A stretch of 64,000 bases of DNA from Balneolaceae bacterium (GCA_017640605.1 JAEPQH010000003.1:186001-250000); one strand, 5' to 3'. Positions 19,020-28,987 are shown, counted from the first letter of the stretch. A program made the numbers and translations. The notes: generated from the letters alone by a model not told the origin.

Positions 19020-19348
19020 TATGATTCGGTTTCGAGTTGTAAAGTTAGCAGAGCGGTAGCGAGTTCTGATTTTGCGTGAACATCGCGTAAACGTTCCGCA
19101 ACTTCAATTCCTTGTTTATAGGTAGAAATTGCCTTTTTGTTCTCATTTTGAAGCTGATACTGCCCTCCTAAATGATAATAAACACCAACATATTCTGGAT
19201 CTCTACGGATAATATCCTCAAACAAAAGCACGGCTTCTTTCTGTTTTTGCACCTTGATTAATTCTAGTGCTAGGGCAAACTTCGAAAACAAATCATCTGG
19301 ATGTTGCTTTATCCGTTGCAGAAGTGGCTTTATGTTTTTTGAGCTCAT
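19019..19348 (-). CDS. Small TPR-repeat protein
   Basis: A 109-residue cytoplasmic protein with about two and a half tetratricopeptide repeats, for example ALLFEDIIRRDPEYVGVYYHLGGQYQLQNENKKAISTY. It has no signal peptide, so it likely mediates protein contacts in the cytoplasm. Start and stop each overlap the neighbours by a TAATG junction, so it is translationally coupled to aroC and to the LysM/RlpA gene. Confidence 0.75.
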   Translation of the reverse strand: MSSKNIKPLLQRIKQHPDDLFSKFALALELIKVQKQKEAVLLFEDIIRRDPEYVGVYYHLGGQYQLQNENKKAISTYKQGIEVAERLRDVHAKSELATALLTLQLETES

Positions 19349-20532
19349 TACTTTCCAAAGTTCTGATAGCGTTCTTCAATTTCGGCCATGGAGTCACCAC
19401 CAAACTTCTCTAAGAAAGCATTCGCAATTACCGGCGCAAGTACGCTTTCAGCCACAACAACGGCTCGTGGTAACGCACACACATCAGAACGCTCATAACG
19501 CGTATCCTGTGGTTCTAGCGAATGCATATCAACGGTGCCTAACGGATTTAACATTGTAGGGATTGGCTTCATTGCACCACGAACTATAATCGGTTGCCCG
19601 GTACTCATTCCACCTTCAATACCTCCGGCACGATTCGTTCCTCGCCCAAATGTAGTGCCATCGTGAGTAATTTCGTCGTGAACTTCATGTCCGGGACGCG
19701 CAGCAGCTTCAAATCCGTACCCAATTTCCACCCCTTTCATGGCTTGGGTACCAAGAATGGCTTGTGCAATTTTACCATCAAGTTTTTGATCCCAATGTGT
19801 ATAGCTACCTAAACCAACAGGAACTCCTGTTATGATGATCTCATATACACCGCCAAGCGAAGATCCCGCTTTCCGGTATTTCTTAATTTCGTCTACCATG
19901 GCTTCCGAAAGGTTTTCGTCCAAGCAACGGACCTCTGAAGTATCCGCTGTTTTGTAAATGGATTCTGCACCATTGTTTAACATTGGATCAGTGATTGAAC
20001 GAGCGTCTTCCCAGCTTCCATAGCCAGCAGAACCAATCCTGATCACATGCCCGCCAATTTCGATTCCAAAATGCTTTAAAAAAGCGCGAGCCACCGAACA
20101 GCAAGCTACCCGCATTCCGGTTTCTCTTGCACTTGAGCGTTCAATAACCGGACGAATATCATCGAAGCGATACTTTTGAGCTCCTACTAAATCCGCATGA
20201 CCGGGGCGGGGCAAGGTGATTTTTTCGATGCCCTCAGCTTCGGTTTCTTTGTTCATTACTAACGGCCAGTTGGCTTTGTCTTTCTCAAAAGCGCGGTTTT
20301 CTAAAAACATAGCAATTGGCCCGCCCATCGTTTTACCAAATCGAACACCGGAATTTATGATGGCACGGTCTTTTTCCCACGCCATTCTTCCGCCACGTCC
20401 ATACCCTTTTTGGCGGCGTGCTAAATGTTCGGCAATATAGTCTTCAGTAATGGATAAACCGGCAGGCACACCTTCTACAATTCCGGTTAAACCCGGGCCG
20501 TGTGATTCGCCTGCAGTTAAGTATCTGATCAT
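19348..20532 (-). CDS. aroC: Chorismate synthase
   Basis: A 394-residue FMN-dependent enzyme that makes chorismate from EPSP in the shikimate pathway. Signatures: ESHGPGLTGIVEGVPAGL at the N-terminus, RPGHADLVGAQKYRF, RSSARETGMRVA and the C-terminal KPIPTMLNPL followed by ERSDVCALPRA. Length and motifs are complete. It is the first gene of a tightly coupled minus-strand unit with the TPR, LysM/RlpA and CPBP genes, which have no obvious link to aromatic synthesis. Confidence 0.96.
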   Translation of the reverse strand: MIRYLTAGESHGPGLTGIVEGVPAGLSITEDYIAEHLARRQKGYGRGGRMAWEKDRAIINSGVRFGKTMGGPIAMFLENRAFEKDKANWPLVMNKETEAEGIEKITLPRPGHADLVGAQKYRFDDIRPVIERSSARETGMRVACCSVARAFLKHFGIEIGGHVIRIGSAGYGSWEDARSITDPMLNNGAESIYKTADTSEVRCLDENLSEAMVDEIKKYRKAGSSLGGVYEIIITGVPVGLGSYTHWDQKLDGKIAQAILGTQAMKGVEIGYGFEAAARPGHEVHDEITHDGTTFGRGTNRAGGIEGGMSTGQPIIVRGAMKPIPTMLNPLGTVDMHSLEPQDTRYERSDVCALPRAVVVAESVLAPVIANAFLEKFGGDSMAEIEERYQNFGK

Positions 20533-20834
20533 AAAATAATTGTTTTCAAAAATTCTGCCCTTTAAATCAGGCTTCGGTAATCATTGCACAGTTTTCAATC
20601 AAAAGTGCCTATGGTTTCAGTTCAGCCTAAAGAACCAATGTATCGCACACTTCGATCGAATAGTTGCTCATTTAGTTTGATTGTTTTTGCGATTAAATGG
20701 CTCTTTTCTTCGCACGCAAAACTGATATCCTTTACATCAAGTTTTGCTGTTCGAGAAGCTATGGAGGAAATAATTGCAATGCCAACAGTGAAGTACGCTT
20801 TAGTATGCGTTTAATCAATGTGTAATTCTCACAT
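20533..20834. other. Intergenic region upstream of aroC
   Basis: About 300 bp. A plus-strand TTG-initiated frame (20584-20814) is Ser-rich and looks like a shadow. The opposite strand holds a stop-free stretch of about 62 codons with a normal amino-acid mix but no start codon. It might be a relic of a gene. No repeats or terminators noticed. Confidence 0.35.
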
Positions 20835-21815
20835 TTAATGCGTTTTTGTGCGAACACTTAATTGAACTACTCCACCTAGATCGCTCAGTGAATTCCGGCT
20901 GATATCAACCTGCACTTTTCGTACATGAATTCCCACTCCGATACTCGCTCCTGCAAAGTCGAAATTTTCGTTTGTTCTTGCCAACTCGTGCTGCCATCGA
21001 TTGTATCCAAATCGAAGAAAAAATTGTCGACTTAGTTCTGCTTCAGCGCCAAGAATAACATGTCTGAATAAATGTTCGGTAATACTCGCGTCGCTCTCAT
21101 CACCGGGAACCTCTAGTTCCCAGTTATTTAATTGCTGAAGAGTGAGACTTAATTGAAACGGGAATCGCTCCGGTTTTTTTGAAAGTCCGACCGAAATATC
21201 GAAAGGGAGTTCCTCGCGGGTTTCATTAAAATAATTGATCTGATCTCCTAGATTCCTAACAGAAAAACCGGCACTAAAACGAGATTCTACATCGCGGTAA
21301 TACATACCTGCCGAGCCCATTAAAGCAGAAGAGTTAAAGGCGCCGTACGCTGAATACACAAAATCGACCGAAGCACCAGCGTGGAGTTTTGGTGAAAGTT
21401 TTGTGCTCAAAGCAGAGGTAAATGCTAGATCGGATGCATTTAATGCGCCAAGCTCGTTCCCTTCTACATCAAACTCTGATAAATCCCCATAGCCGGCAAA
21501 TCGGACTCCAAAACCTAGCGTACCAACTTTTGGAACATGTACTGCATAGTTCATGAAACCGTAACGAGCATCCGCCAAATAATTAACAAAGGTTGCATTT
21601 ACATGATGTCGAGATGATTCATTTATATATGCCGGATTTAGAAACATCGTGCCCGAATTACCGTGAAAAAGCCCGACGTGATTTCCTCCTTGCGCGGCCA
21701 TATCTGCTGCTGGAGTAACTTGCAAAAAACGATATACGGTGTTTGAATTGCTTTGGGCAGAAAGCAGTGGGGACCACAAAATAAAGCAGATTAATACTAA
21801 AAGTTGGAATCTCAT
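20835..21815 (-). CDS. porQ: T9SS protein PorQ, outer-membrane beta-barrel
   Basis: A 326-residue protein. I start at ATG 21815, which gives the signal peptide MRFQLLVLICFILWSPLLSA; the upstream extension lacks signal-peptide shape. The mature start NTVYRFLQVTPAADMAAQGG is the PorQ signature. The rest is alternating beta-barrel sequence ending VVQLSVRTKTH. PorQ belongs to the attachment complex of the type IX secretion system (with PorU, PorV and PorZ), which anchors cargo at the cell surface. No other por genes are adjacent, as is usual because T9SS genes are scattered. Confidence 0.8.
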   Translation of the reverse strand: MRFQLLVLICFILWSPLLSAQSNSNTVYRFLQVTPAADMAAQGGNHVGLFHGNSGTMFLNPAYINESSRHHVNATFVNYLADARYGFMNYAVHVPKVGTLGFGVRFAGYGDLSEFDVEGNELGALNASDLAFTSALSTKLSPKLHAGASVDFVYSAYGAFNSSALMGSAGMYYRDVESRFSAGFSVRNLGDQINYFNETREELPFDISVGLSKKPERFPFQLSLTLQQLNNWELEVPGDESDASITEHLFRHVILGAEAELSRQFFLRFGYNRWQHELARTNENFDFAGASIGVGIHVRKVQVDISRNSLSDLGGVVQLSVRTKTH

Positions 21816-21920
21816 AAAGATGCCGGCAAGAATGACAATTCGATGAAATGTTTTGTAATATAAGAATTGAGCAAGCAAGAAATATCCGTAGTTTAGTACG
21901 AATAGAAAATTCCTTCATGC

Positions 21921-22658
21921 ATGGAAGCACTTAGGCAATTTGGCCAATACACTTTATTACTCTATCAGGCATTACGCTCGGTTACCGAGTTTAGTACTTA
22001 TAGGAAAAATCTGTTCTCCGAGTTTGTGAAAATCGGTTATCAGTCTATTCCGATTATTATGCTTACAGGGGTATTTACCGGTGCCGTTTTAACTTTACAA
22101 ACAGCCTACCAATTAGACACCGATTTATATCCCGTTACTATTGTTGGTTCTATTGTTGGTCAGTCAATTATCATTGAGCTTGCAGCTGTTATTGGCGGAT
22201 TAGTACTAGCAGGCAAAGTAGGAGCCAGAATCTCTACCGAACTAGGAACCATGAGGGTTAGTGAACAAATTGATGCCCTCGAATCAATGGGTTTTAACTC
22301 GGTTACATTTTTGATAGTACCAAGAGTACTCGCTGGAATCTGCATGTTTCCAGTGTTATATATTACTGCTGCAACCATGGGAATTGGTGGAGGAATATTA
22401 GCAGGTGCTGTGGATGGAATTTTACCACCCGCGCAATTTATGCAGGGTGCACGTCAATTCTTTTTCCCGGAAGATGTCGTTTTTGGAATACTTAAATCCT
22501 TTGTATTTGGCTTTGTAATTACCTCTATTTCGTGTTTTAAAGGATATACCGCATTTGGTGGCGCTGAAGGTGTTGGGAATGCAACAACTCAAGCAACCGT
22601 ACTAAGTTGTATTTATATATTATTAGCCGACTTTATTCTAGCAGCATTACTATTATAA
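21921..22658 (+). CDS. mlaE: MlaE-family permease of a phospholipid ABC transporter
   Basis: A 245-residue membrane protein of the MlaE/YrbE family with five to six spans. Typical segments: GVFTGAVLTLQTAYQL, ISTELGTMRVSEQIDALESMG (the coupling region that meets the ATPase) and PRVLAGICMFPVLY. It is the first gene of mlaE-mlaF-mlaD, with three bases before mlaF. It forms the inner-membrane channel for lipid transport between the membranes. Confidence 0.92.
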   Translation: MEALRQFGQYTLLLYQALRSVTEFSTYRKNLFSEFVKIGYQSIPIIMLTGVFTGAVLTLQTAYQLDTDLYPVTIVGSIVGQSIIIELAAVIGGLVLAGKVGARISTELGTMRVSEQIDALESMGFNSVTFLIVPRVLAGICMFPVLYITAATMGIGGGILAGAVDGILPPAQFMQGARQFFFPEDVVFGILKSFVFGFVITSISCFKGYTAFGGAEGVGNATTQATVLSCIYILLADFILAALLL

Positions 22659-22661
22659 TTC

Positions 22662-23396
22662 ATGATTGAAGTACGAAATCTTAAAAAAAGTTTTGGCGAT
22701 AACCTGGTTTGGGAGGATGTCTCCTTCGACATTGAGGATGGCGAAACCACTGCAATCATTGGGAAGTCGGGCAGTGGAAAGTCGGTATTGCTCAAACATA
22801 TGAATGCGCTGCTTTATCCTGATTCCGGCTCAATTCTAATTGATGGAGATTGCTTGTTTGAGCTTTCTTACTCTGAACTTCGCAAAACCCGACAACTTTT
22901 CGGCATCCTGTTTCAAGGCGGTGCTTTGTTCGATTCTATCAGTACTTTTGAAAATATCGCGTTTCCACTGCGTTATTTTACCGATATGGGTGAAGAAGAA
23001 ATACAGGAAACGGTGAATGACGCGCTAAAGATGGTGAATTTGGAATCGGCAGGAAATAAATCCACCTCTGCTCTATCCGGTGGGATGAGGAAACGTGTTG
23101 GTTTAGCACGCGCCATTATTTTAAAACCGCGATACTTACTCTATGATGAGCCCACTTCCGGACTTGATCCGCAAACATCCGACGAAATCAACGATTTAAT
23201 ACTTGAAATGGCTGATACATTAGATATCACGTCGGTAGTAATTACTCACGATATGCATAGCGTACTCAGAATTGCAGAAAAGGTAGTATTTATTGATGGA
23301 CAAAAACTTAGTTGGTTTGGTAGTGTAGAAGAAATGAAGAAAAGCGACCATCCACCATTAGTCGATTTTATTACAGCAAGTGAGTATCAGATATAG
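22662..23396 (+). CDS. mlaF: MlaF-family ATPase of a phospholipid ABC transporter
   Basis: A 244-residue ATP-binding protein. Walker A is GKSGSGKSVLLKH, the Q-loop lies in FGILFQGGALFDS, the signature is LSGGMRKRVGLARA, Walker B is PRYLLYDEPTSGLD and the H-loop is VVITHD. It powers the MlaE/MlaD complex in the same operon. Confidence 0.94.
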   Translation: MIEVRNLKKSFGDNLVWEDVSFDIEDGETTAIIGKSGSGKSVLLKHMNALLYPDSGSILIDGDCLFELSYSELRKTRQLFGILFQGGALFDSISTFENIAFPLRYFTDMGEEEIQETVNDALKMVNLESAGNKSTSALSGGMRKRVGLARAIILKPRYLLYDEPTSGLDPQTSDEINDLILEMADTLDITSVVITHDMHSVLRIAEKVVFIDGQKLSWFGSVEEMKKSDHPPLVDFITASEYQI

Positions 23397-23429
23397 CTAT
23401 TTTATTGCAATACAAGGAGCAAAATTCAA

Positions 23430-24359
23430 ATGAATTTAAATAATGAGTTAAAAATTGGAATCGTCGTATTAGCCGCTACGGTTATCGCATTCTTCGGATT
23501 CCGTTTTATGCGAGATGAGCCATTGCTATCGAGCGTAAACATTCTAAATACCAAATACGATAGCGTTGAAGGCTTAGTTCGAGGTAGTAGTATTTACATG
23601 AAAGGGTTTAAGGTAGGAAGCGTTCGCCAGTTGCGTTATCTGCCAGAAGAAGACAGTGTGTTAGTGGTAATGAGCATTACAGAACCCATTCAAGTTACCG
23701 AAGGCTCTTATGCACAATTGGCTTCGCCAGACTTTTTAGGATCTGCGACCATTCAGATAATAAAATCAAGGAATTCAAATGTAATAGAATGGGAAGGATT
23801 TATTCCCGGTCGTAAAAAATCGGGAGTTCTGGATGCTTTCAGCAGCGAAGGTGCTTCGATGGCAGATTCTGTGCAGGTTACCTTAGAATTGGTAAACGAA
23901 TTGTTACGCGGCATGAATAATTTAGAGGATGGTGCCGCTTCCGAAATTGAAGCTACTGTCTCGAATTTTAAGTCATTTAGTGAAGTTTTAGAAGAAGTGA
24001 TCACCAACCGCCAGGCTGAAATTGATTCAATGATTTTTGCAACTAATAACACAATGCAAAATTTGAGTTCAATCAGCGACTCATCTTCCGATGATCTGCA
24101 AGCCTTACTGTCTAATCTGGAAGCTTTTAGTGCAGACCTTGACATGTTAAGTGAAAGTTTGGATGAGTCATCCAAATCATTGGAAAGTATTTTATCTAAA
24201 ATGGATGCCGGAGATGGAACTTTGGCAAAAATGTTGAACGACCCGTCGTTGTACAACAATTTGGATAGCCTCACTTTTAACCTTAACGAATTGATCCAAA
24301 ACATTCAGGACAATCCCAAGGAGTATCTCAAGCACATGCGATTGATTGAGATTTTCTAG
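23430..24359 (+). CDS. mlaD: MlaD-family MCE-domain lipid-binding protein
   Basis: A 309-residue periplasmic protein anchored by one N-terminal helix (about residues 8-24). The MCE domain spans about residues 38-115 (TKYDSVEGLVRGSSIYMKG, then PDFLGSATIQI). A long coiled-coil C-terminal half follows, much longer than E. coli MlaD, suggesting an extended tunnel or needle. A good ribosome-binding site, AAGGAG, precedes the ATG, and the gene is 33 bp after mlaF. No mlaB or mlaC is seen here. Confidence 0.9.
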   Translation: MNLNNELKIGIVVLAATVIAFFGFRFMRDEPLLSSVNILNTKYDSVEGLVRGSSIYMKGFKVGSVRQLRYLPEEDSVLVVMSITEPIQVTEGSYAQLASPDFLGSATIQIIKSRNSNVIEWEGFIPGRKKSGVLDAFSSEGASMADSVQVTLELVNELLRGMNNLEDGAASEIEATVSNFKSFSEVLEEVITNRQAEIDSMIFATNNTMQNLSSISDSSSDDLQALLSNLEAFSADLDMLSESLDESSKSLESILSKMDAGDGTLAKMLNDPSLYNNLDSLTFNLNELIQNIQDNPKEYLKHMRLIEIF

Positions 24360-24471
24360 GCCGTTTTTTTACAACACACTAATTGATATCTGATAGTTGA
24401 TTCTCCTTTTTTATCACTAGTTGTGAATAAAAAATTGTTCCTAAAATCAGGATATCGGTGTATCATCTCGA

Positions 24472-25386
24472 ATGAAAAATATCCTACTTTTTCTTGTCCC
24501 CACCCTCATCTGGGGCTCTACCTGGTACGTGATAAAATTTCAGGTGGGAGACGTCGACCCAATGCTTTCGGTTTCTTATCGTTTCCTGCTAGCCGGTTTG
24601 CTGTTACTTTTCGGACTCCGATTCACTTCTCACTGGCGAAGTTTTAAGCTTCGGGAACACGCATTTATAGGGCTTCAGGGATTAATGCTGTTCGGGATTA
24701 ATTACTGGCTGATTTATATGTCTGAGTTGTATCTGACGAGCGGCTTAGTTGGCTTAATCTTTTCTTTGCTTGTATTCTTCAACATTTTGAATGCACGCAT
24801 ATTGTTAAAGCAGATAATCGAGCCAAAAGTGATAATTGGTGGTTTGTTAGGCATTTTTGGTACAGCTATGATTTTTTGGGACGATCTCCGCATTTTTTCC
24901 TTCGCCGACGGTAAGCTAACCGGCATGTTTTTAGCGATTGGAGGCACCTATGTGGCTTCGCTCGGGAATATAACCTCTGCCCGTAATCAAATGAGAGGAA
25001 TGCCCGTGTTAGCTTCCAACGCGTTTGGTATGACTTACGGAGGAATCGCCATGATGCTTTTCGCACTCATTTCCGGTGTTGAGTTTTCCTTCGCCCTTAA
25101 TGTAAGCTACGTTTCATCACTTCTTTATCTTGCCATTTTCGGCAGTATTATTGCGTTTGGAGCATATCTAACACTTGTTGGTAACATAGGCGCCGGTAAA
25201 GCCGCATATGTAAGTTTGATTGCGCCGGTCATTGCCCTCATTATCTCCACCGTTTTGGAAGATTACCAATGGAAAAACACCAGTATTTTTGGAGCACTTT
25301 TTATTTTGATTGGGAACCTCATTGCACTCATCAGTCGAAAGAAAAAGCATCCGGAGTCGCCACTAGAGCCAATAAACGACGATTAG
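24472..25386 (+). CDS. EamA-family (drug/metabolite) transporter
   Basis: A 304-residue inner-membrane protein with ten spans in two EamA halves. The opening LFLVPTLIWGSTWYVIKFQ is typical, and the second half begins near residue 155. Substrate unknown; EamA members export amino acids, metabolites or toxic compounds. It ends in a basic-acidic tail. Independent gene, 112 bp after mlaD. Confidence 0.87.
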   Translation: MKNILLFLVPTLIWGSTWYVIKFQVGDVDPMLSVSYRFLLAGLLLLFGLRFTSHWRSFKLREHAFIGLQGLMLFGINYWLIYMSELYLTSGLVGLIFSLLVFFNILNARILLKQIIEPKVIIGGLLGIFGTAMIFWDDLRIFSFADGKLTGMFLAIGGTYVASLGNITSARNQMRGMPVLASNAFGMTYGGIAMMLFALISGVEFSFALNVSYVSSLLYLAIFGSIIAFGAYLTLVGNIGAGKAAYVSLIAPVIALIISTVLEDYQWKNTSIFGALFILIGNLIALISRKKKHPESPLEPINDD

Positions 25387-25511
25387 CATCTCTCATCACT
25401 GAAATCTATATAGCCAATCGGAAAATAGACAATATTTAATGTTGCAACATTGATGTTTAAACTTTATTATTTCTCACGCTATTATTTATAACAACATTAC
25501 ACGCAATTATT

Positions 25512-26066
25512 ATGAAAAAATTTAAAGTACCAACCATCGATCAAGTATCTGAAACCAACCAATCGGTTTTTGAAAATCTAAAAAAGAATGTGGGCTTTGT
25601 ACCCAATCTTTATGCAACCTATGCTTATAACGATACTGCGTTATCAGATTATTTAACTCTACAAAACAGAAAGAGCACATTATCTTCTAAAGAACGCGAA
25701 ATTATCAATCTGGTAGTTAGCGAAATCAACCAATGCTATTATTGCCTTTCAGCTCATACCGCCATTGGAAAAATGAATGGCTTTTCGGATGAACAAATCA
25801 TTGAAATCCGCCAGGCGGATATTACTTTTGATGACAAATATGCTGCTCTTGCCCATTTTGTAAATAGTGCCGTAGAAAATCGTTCAAAGCCTTCGCAGGC
25901 AGCTATTGATCTGCTGTTTGAAGCCGGGTACACCGAGGCGCAATTAATAGATATCATTATGGTAATTGGTGATAAGATGATCAGCAATTTTATTCATGGC
26001 ACTACCAATGTACCCATCGATTTTCCGGAAGCGCAGCCACTTGAAGAGCTTTTAGCGAATGCTTAA
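25512..26066 (+). CDS. AhpD-like / carboxymuconolactone-decarboxylase-family peroxidase-related protein
   Basis: A 184-residue helical protein. The redox motif is NQCYYCLSAHTAIGK, a CxxC followed by a His, as in AhpD-type enzymes that reduce peroxiredoxins. The N-terminal NVGFVPNLYATYA is seen in the uncharacterised peroxidase-related branch. It lies 62 bp upstream of a MarR-type regulator, a frequent partner of such genes in redox-responsive units. Confidence 0.85.
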   Translation: MKKFKVPTIDQVSETNQSVFENLKKNVGFVPNLYATYAYNDTALSDYLTLQNRKSTLSSKEREIINLVVSEINQCYYCLSAHTAIGKMNGFSDEQIIEIRQADITFDDKYAALAHFVNSAVENRSKPSQAAIDLLFEAGYTEAQLIDIIMVIGDKMISNFIHGTTNVPIDFPEAQPLEELLANA

Positions 26067-26128
26067 TTCATAACATTTCATTAAAGGTCGGGGACAAAAT
26101 TGATCCGGCCTTTTCTTATTTTTTAACC

Positions 26129-26584
26129 ATGACTACAGCACAAGAAGAAATTCAACAAAGCAAAGGTTTTCAGAGCGAATGGCATAAACTGCGGGTCAAT
26201 TTGCTCATCACCAATGGATGGTTAAAAAATCTGATTAAGGATTTTTTGGATGAGTATGACATTACCCAACAACAGTTTAATATTCTGAGGATTTTACGTG
26301 GCGCAAAAGGCGAACCGCTCTCCACTAACGACTTAAGCGATCGAATGATCGATAAAATGTCAGATGCCTCCCGTATTGTTGATCGTTTGATTTCGAAAAA
26401 CTTAGTGCGCAAGAATCCTTGTCCGCACGACGGCCGTAAAATTCAGGTTTTTATAACCGACGAAGGTGAATCTTTACTTTCAACCATTGATGCCGAAATG
26501 GACGCTTTCGATGCAAAATTCGATGCCCTTTCGATTGAAGAGGCTAGTACTTTGAATCAGCTATTAGAAAAATTACGCGGTTGA
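26129..26584 (+). CDS. MarR-family transcriptional regulator
   Basis: A 151-residue winged-helix regulator. The recognition region is LSTNDLSDRMIDKMSDASRIVDRLISKNLVRKNPCPHDGRKIQVFIT, with the Asp-Gly-Arg of the wing. A single Cys in that region might act as a redox sensor, which is inferred only from the adjacent AhpD-like gene. Its end overlaps the converging hutG gene by 12 bp. Confidence 0.9.
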   Translation: MTTAQEEIQQSKGFQSEWHKLRVNLLITNGWLKNLIKDFLDEYDITQQQFNILRILRGAKGEPLSTNDLSDRMIDKMSDASRIVDRLISKNLVRKNPCPHDGRKIQVFITDEGESLLSTIDAEMDAFDAKFDALSIEEASTLNQLLEKLRG

Positions 26585-27553
26585 TCCCTTCAAATAGGCA
26601 TTAAATAAACTTCCCGCTACTCTAGCTGTTTTCCCTTCTTGATCAAAGATTGGATTTAGTTCGCAGACATCCATCGAGATTAATTTCCCACTTTCCTGAG
26701 TCACTTTTAGAATGCTCAAAGCATCCTGTATCCGAATTCCATTCCATGCCGGGGCACTAACTCCGGGTGCTATAGTAGCATCGAACACATCCAAACAAAT
26801 GGTGCAATAAATGTGAGTCTGCTTCTCGATAAAAGCTTTAACTCGATCTAAGGATGAGTCCAAACTTGTTAACACGTGCGAGTTGGTTGTCCAATCCGCA
26901 CCCATCGATCGAGCTTTATCCAAGAGAAAACGGGTGTTATTATCCTCGTTCAATCCAAAAGCATGATAACCGAGCCTCAAATTTTGCTCATTGCAATAAT
27001 CGAATACTTGTAAGGCCCACGAACCCGAATGTGCGCCGGAATCATAGGCTCGCATATCCAAATGGGCATCAATGTTTAGAATTCCGAGACTGAATTCAGC
27101 CTCTGTTTTTTTCAGGTGATTTAAAATCCCCATCAAATGACCAAATGCCGTTTCATGACCCCCACCAATCACAAAGGGTTTTGCTTTGGCAGCTAGTAAT
27201 TGCCCGATGGTGACGGCCAGATTCGATTGTGCTTTTTCCAGATTTTGACCAACAACTTCAATATTTCCCAAATCAAAAAAACTGTCTTTTTCTCCGTGGT
27301 AGCACAACGATCCTATCGCTTTTCGAAAGTAATCAGGACCATCAGATGCTCCAACTCTGCCTTTATTTCTACGAACACCTTCATCACTGGCAAAACCAAT
27401 TATCGCAACGTGATCTTTTTTAAGCTGATTGAGCTCCGGATTACATTTCACCACCTGATGCAATCGAAATTGTGATTCATCAGTGGCAGAATCAATTCTA
27501 CCTGACCAAATCCCATCTTTCACCGGCATGATATGTTGTACTTTATTAGTCAT
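26573..27553 (-). CDS. hutG: Formimidoylglutamase (arginase family)
   Basis: A 326-residue ureohydrolase-fold enzyme. It would convert N-formimidoyl-glutamate to glutamate and formamide, the last step of the four-enzyme histidine pathway. The manganese ligands are in IGGGHETAFGH, NIDAHLDMR and CLDVFDATIAPGVSAP. The start is placed at ATG 27553 (MTNKVQHIM), which overlaps the hutI stop by eight bases; the frame is open further up but only as a shadow of hutI. Substrate is assigned from operon context. Confidence 0.88.
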   Translation of the reverse strand: MTNKVQHIMPVKDGIWSGRIDSATDESQFRLHQVVKCNPELNQLKKDHVAIIGFASDEGVRRNKGRVGASDGPDYFRKAIGSLCYHGEKDSFFDLGNIEVVGQNLEKAQSNLAVTIGQLLAAKAKPFVIGGGHETAFGHLMGILNHLKKTEAEFSLGILNIDAHLDMRAYDSGAHSGSWALQVFDYCNEQNLRLGYHAFGLNEDNNTRFLLDKARSMGADWTTNSHVLTSLDSSLDRVKAFIEKQTHIYCTICLDVFDATIAPGVSAPAWNGIRIQDALSILKVTQESGKLISMDVCELNPIFDQEGKTARVAGSLFNAYLKGSTA

Positions 27554-28775
27554 AAATGTTGCAATCGCTCCCAATGATGGTACAATGTGGTCGAAGTTGT
27601 CCTTGGCGATAAAAAATATTGCGGTAATCGTCGGTTTCGAAAATGGTAACCCTTGCTTCTTTTCCTTTTTCGATGGTGCCCACATGCTGTCGAAGTGCAT
27701 AGCCGGCGCGATACGTAATGGCCGCCAATGTTTCTACTATCGTTAATTTTTGTGATGCTCCTAAAAGTGCGGCCTGAGTTACCAAATCGCCCATAGGAGC
27801 TGATCCGGGATTCCAATCGGTGGCAATAGCAAGAGAAGCGTTGTTATCCAATAAAGTTCGAGCAGGAGTGAATTGCATACCCAACCCAAGTGATGCACCC
27901 GGTAAAGCCACGGCAACCGTATCCGAGTTTCCAAAACGTACTGCCGCTTCGTCCTGAGTTTGTTCAAGGTGATCTGCTGAAACGCAGCCCAAACTTACTG
28001 CCAGTTCTGCCCCACCCTTCGAAAACTGATCGACATGCATGGTCATTTCAAATCCCAAATCCTGCATTTCTTTTGCGTACCACTCGGCTTCTTCAATTGA
28101 AAAAGCGCCTTGCTCAACAAAAATATCGGCTCTCGCTGCCAGCTTCTCTTTTTTGATGACCGGTACCACTTCGCGAATTAGCATTTCCAGATAATCTCGA
28201 TTTGAACCTTCAAAATCGGATGGTTTCAGATGTGCCCCTAGAAACGTGGGGATTAATATTGCCGCTGTTTGCTCATTTGCTGTTTGAATAGCTCGCAGCA
28301 TTTTAAGTTCATCATCAACAGATAATCCATATCCCGATTTTACTTCAATAGTGGCGATTCCTCGCTTTAAATGATCTTGCACTTGATTTAAAATCACTGC
28401 CACCAATTCCTCTTCCGATGCAGCACGTGTTGCCCTAACGGAATCCATAATTCCACCACCTGTTTCAGCAATCTCCAGATAACTCTTGCCGGCAACTCGT
28501 AGGGCATAATCATGTACGCGATTACCACCCCAACATAAATGAGTATGACAATCCACAAAAGCCGGTAAGGCCACTACTTTTTTATCTGAAATGGAAATCC
28601 GCTGCTCATCGGGAAACACTTCTTTCAACGATTCGAAACTCCCGATTTCAACAATCCGACCATTCCTGATCACAATACCGGCATCTTCAATAATCGAAAG
28701 CTGCTCATCCAAAAGCCCTCCATGTAGCGGCAATCCCGACATGGGTAAACACTGAGTAAATGGTCCGTAAAGCAT
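27546..28775 (-). CDS. hutI: Imidazolonepropionase
   Basis: A 409-residue amidohydrolase of histidine degradation. Metal ligands: DCHTHLCWGGNRVHDYALR (the HxH), a His in TMHVDQF, a His in VSADHLEQT and an Asp in AIATDWNPGSAP. It opens the imidazolone ring to formimidoyl-glutamate. It sits between hutU and hutG; a 212-bp spacer with two hairpins separates it from hutU. Confidence 0.94.
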   Translation of the reverse strand: MLYGPFTQCLPMSGLPLHGGLLDEQLSIIEDAGIVIRNGRIVEIGSFESLKEVFPDEQRISISDKKVVALPAFVDCHTHLCWGGNRVHDYALRVAGKSYLEIAETGGGIMDSVRATRAASEEELVAVILNQVQDHLKRGIATIEVKSGYGLSVDDELKMLRAIQTANEQTAAILIPTFLGAHLKPSDFEGSNRDYLEMLIREVVPVIKKEKLAARADIFVEQGAFSIEEAEWYAKEMQDLGFEMTMHVDQFSKGGAELAVSLGCVSADHLEQTQDEAAVRFGNSDTVAVALPGASLGLGMQFTPARTLLDNNASLAIATDWNPGSAPMGDLVTQAALLGASQKLTIVETLAAITYRAGYALRQHVGTIEKGKEARVTIFETDDYRNIFYRQGQLRPHCTIIGSDCNIYD

Positions 28776-28887
28776 AGTTAATATTATTTATTTCAGAACT
28801 GTTATTGTTTGTTTTGATTAAGAAATCATACACCTAATTCTCAAATCTCCTATTCGCATACTTGTAATTCATTTCCGACCTCACCCT

Positions 28888-28970
28888 GTCCCTCTCCTTG
28901 GCAAGGAGAGGGGACTTTGGAAAAGGTTCGTAACTATATCAACGAGTCCTCCTCCTTGAGAAGGAGGAGA
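28888..28970. repeat. Two intergenic hairpins between hutU and hutI
   Basis: 28888-28915 reads GTCCCTCTCCTT, GGC, then AAGGAGAGGGGAC with one bulged base. About 28949-28970 reads CTCCTCCTT, GAG, AAGGAGGAG. Neither is followed by a T-run on the minus strand, so they are not standard terminators. They look like dispersed intergenic palindromes and could adjust hutI expression or protect the upstream mRNA. Confidence 0.6.
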
Positions 28971-28987
28971 CAGAGGAGGTCGAAAAA

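Noticed and set aside
20584-20814. 76-codon plus-strand frame, and a 62-codon open frame opposite
   Set aside because: The plus frame begins at TTG, is Ser-rich and has no ribosome-binding site. The opposite frame has no start codon. At most a gene relic.
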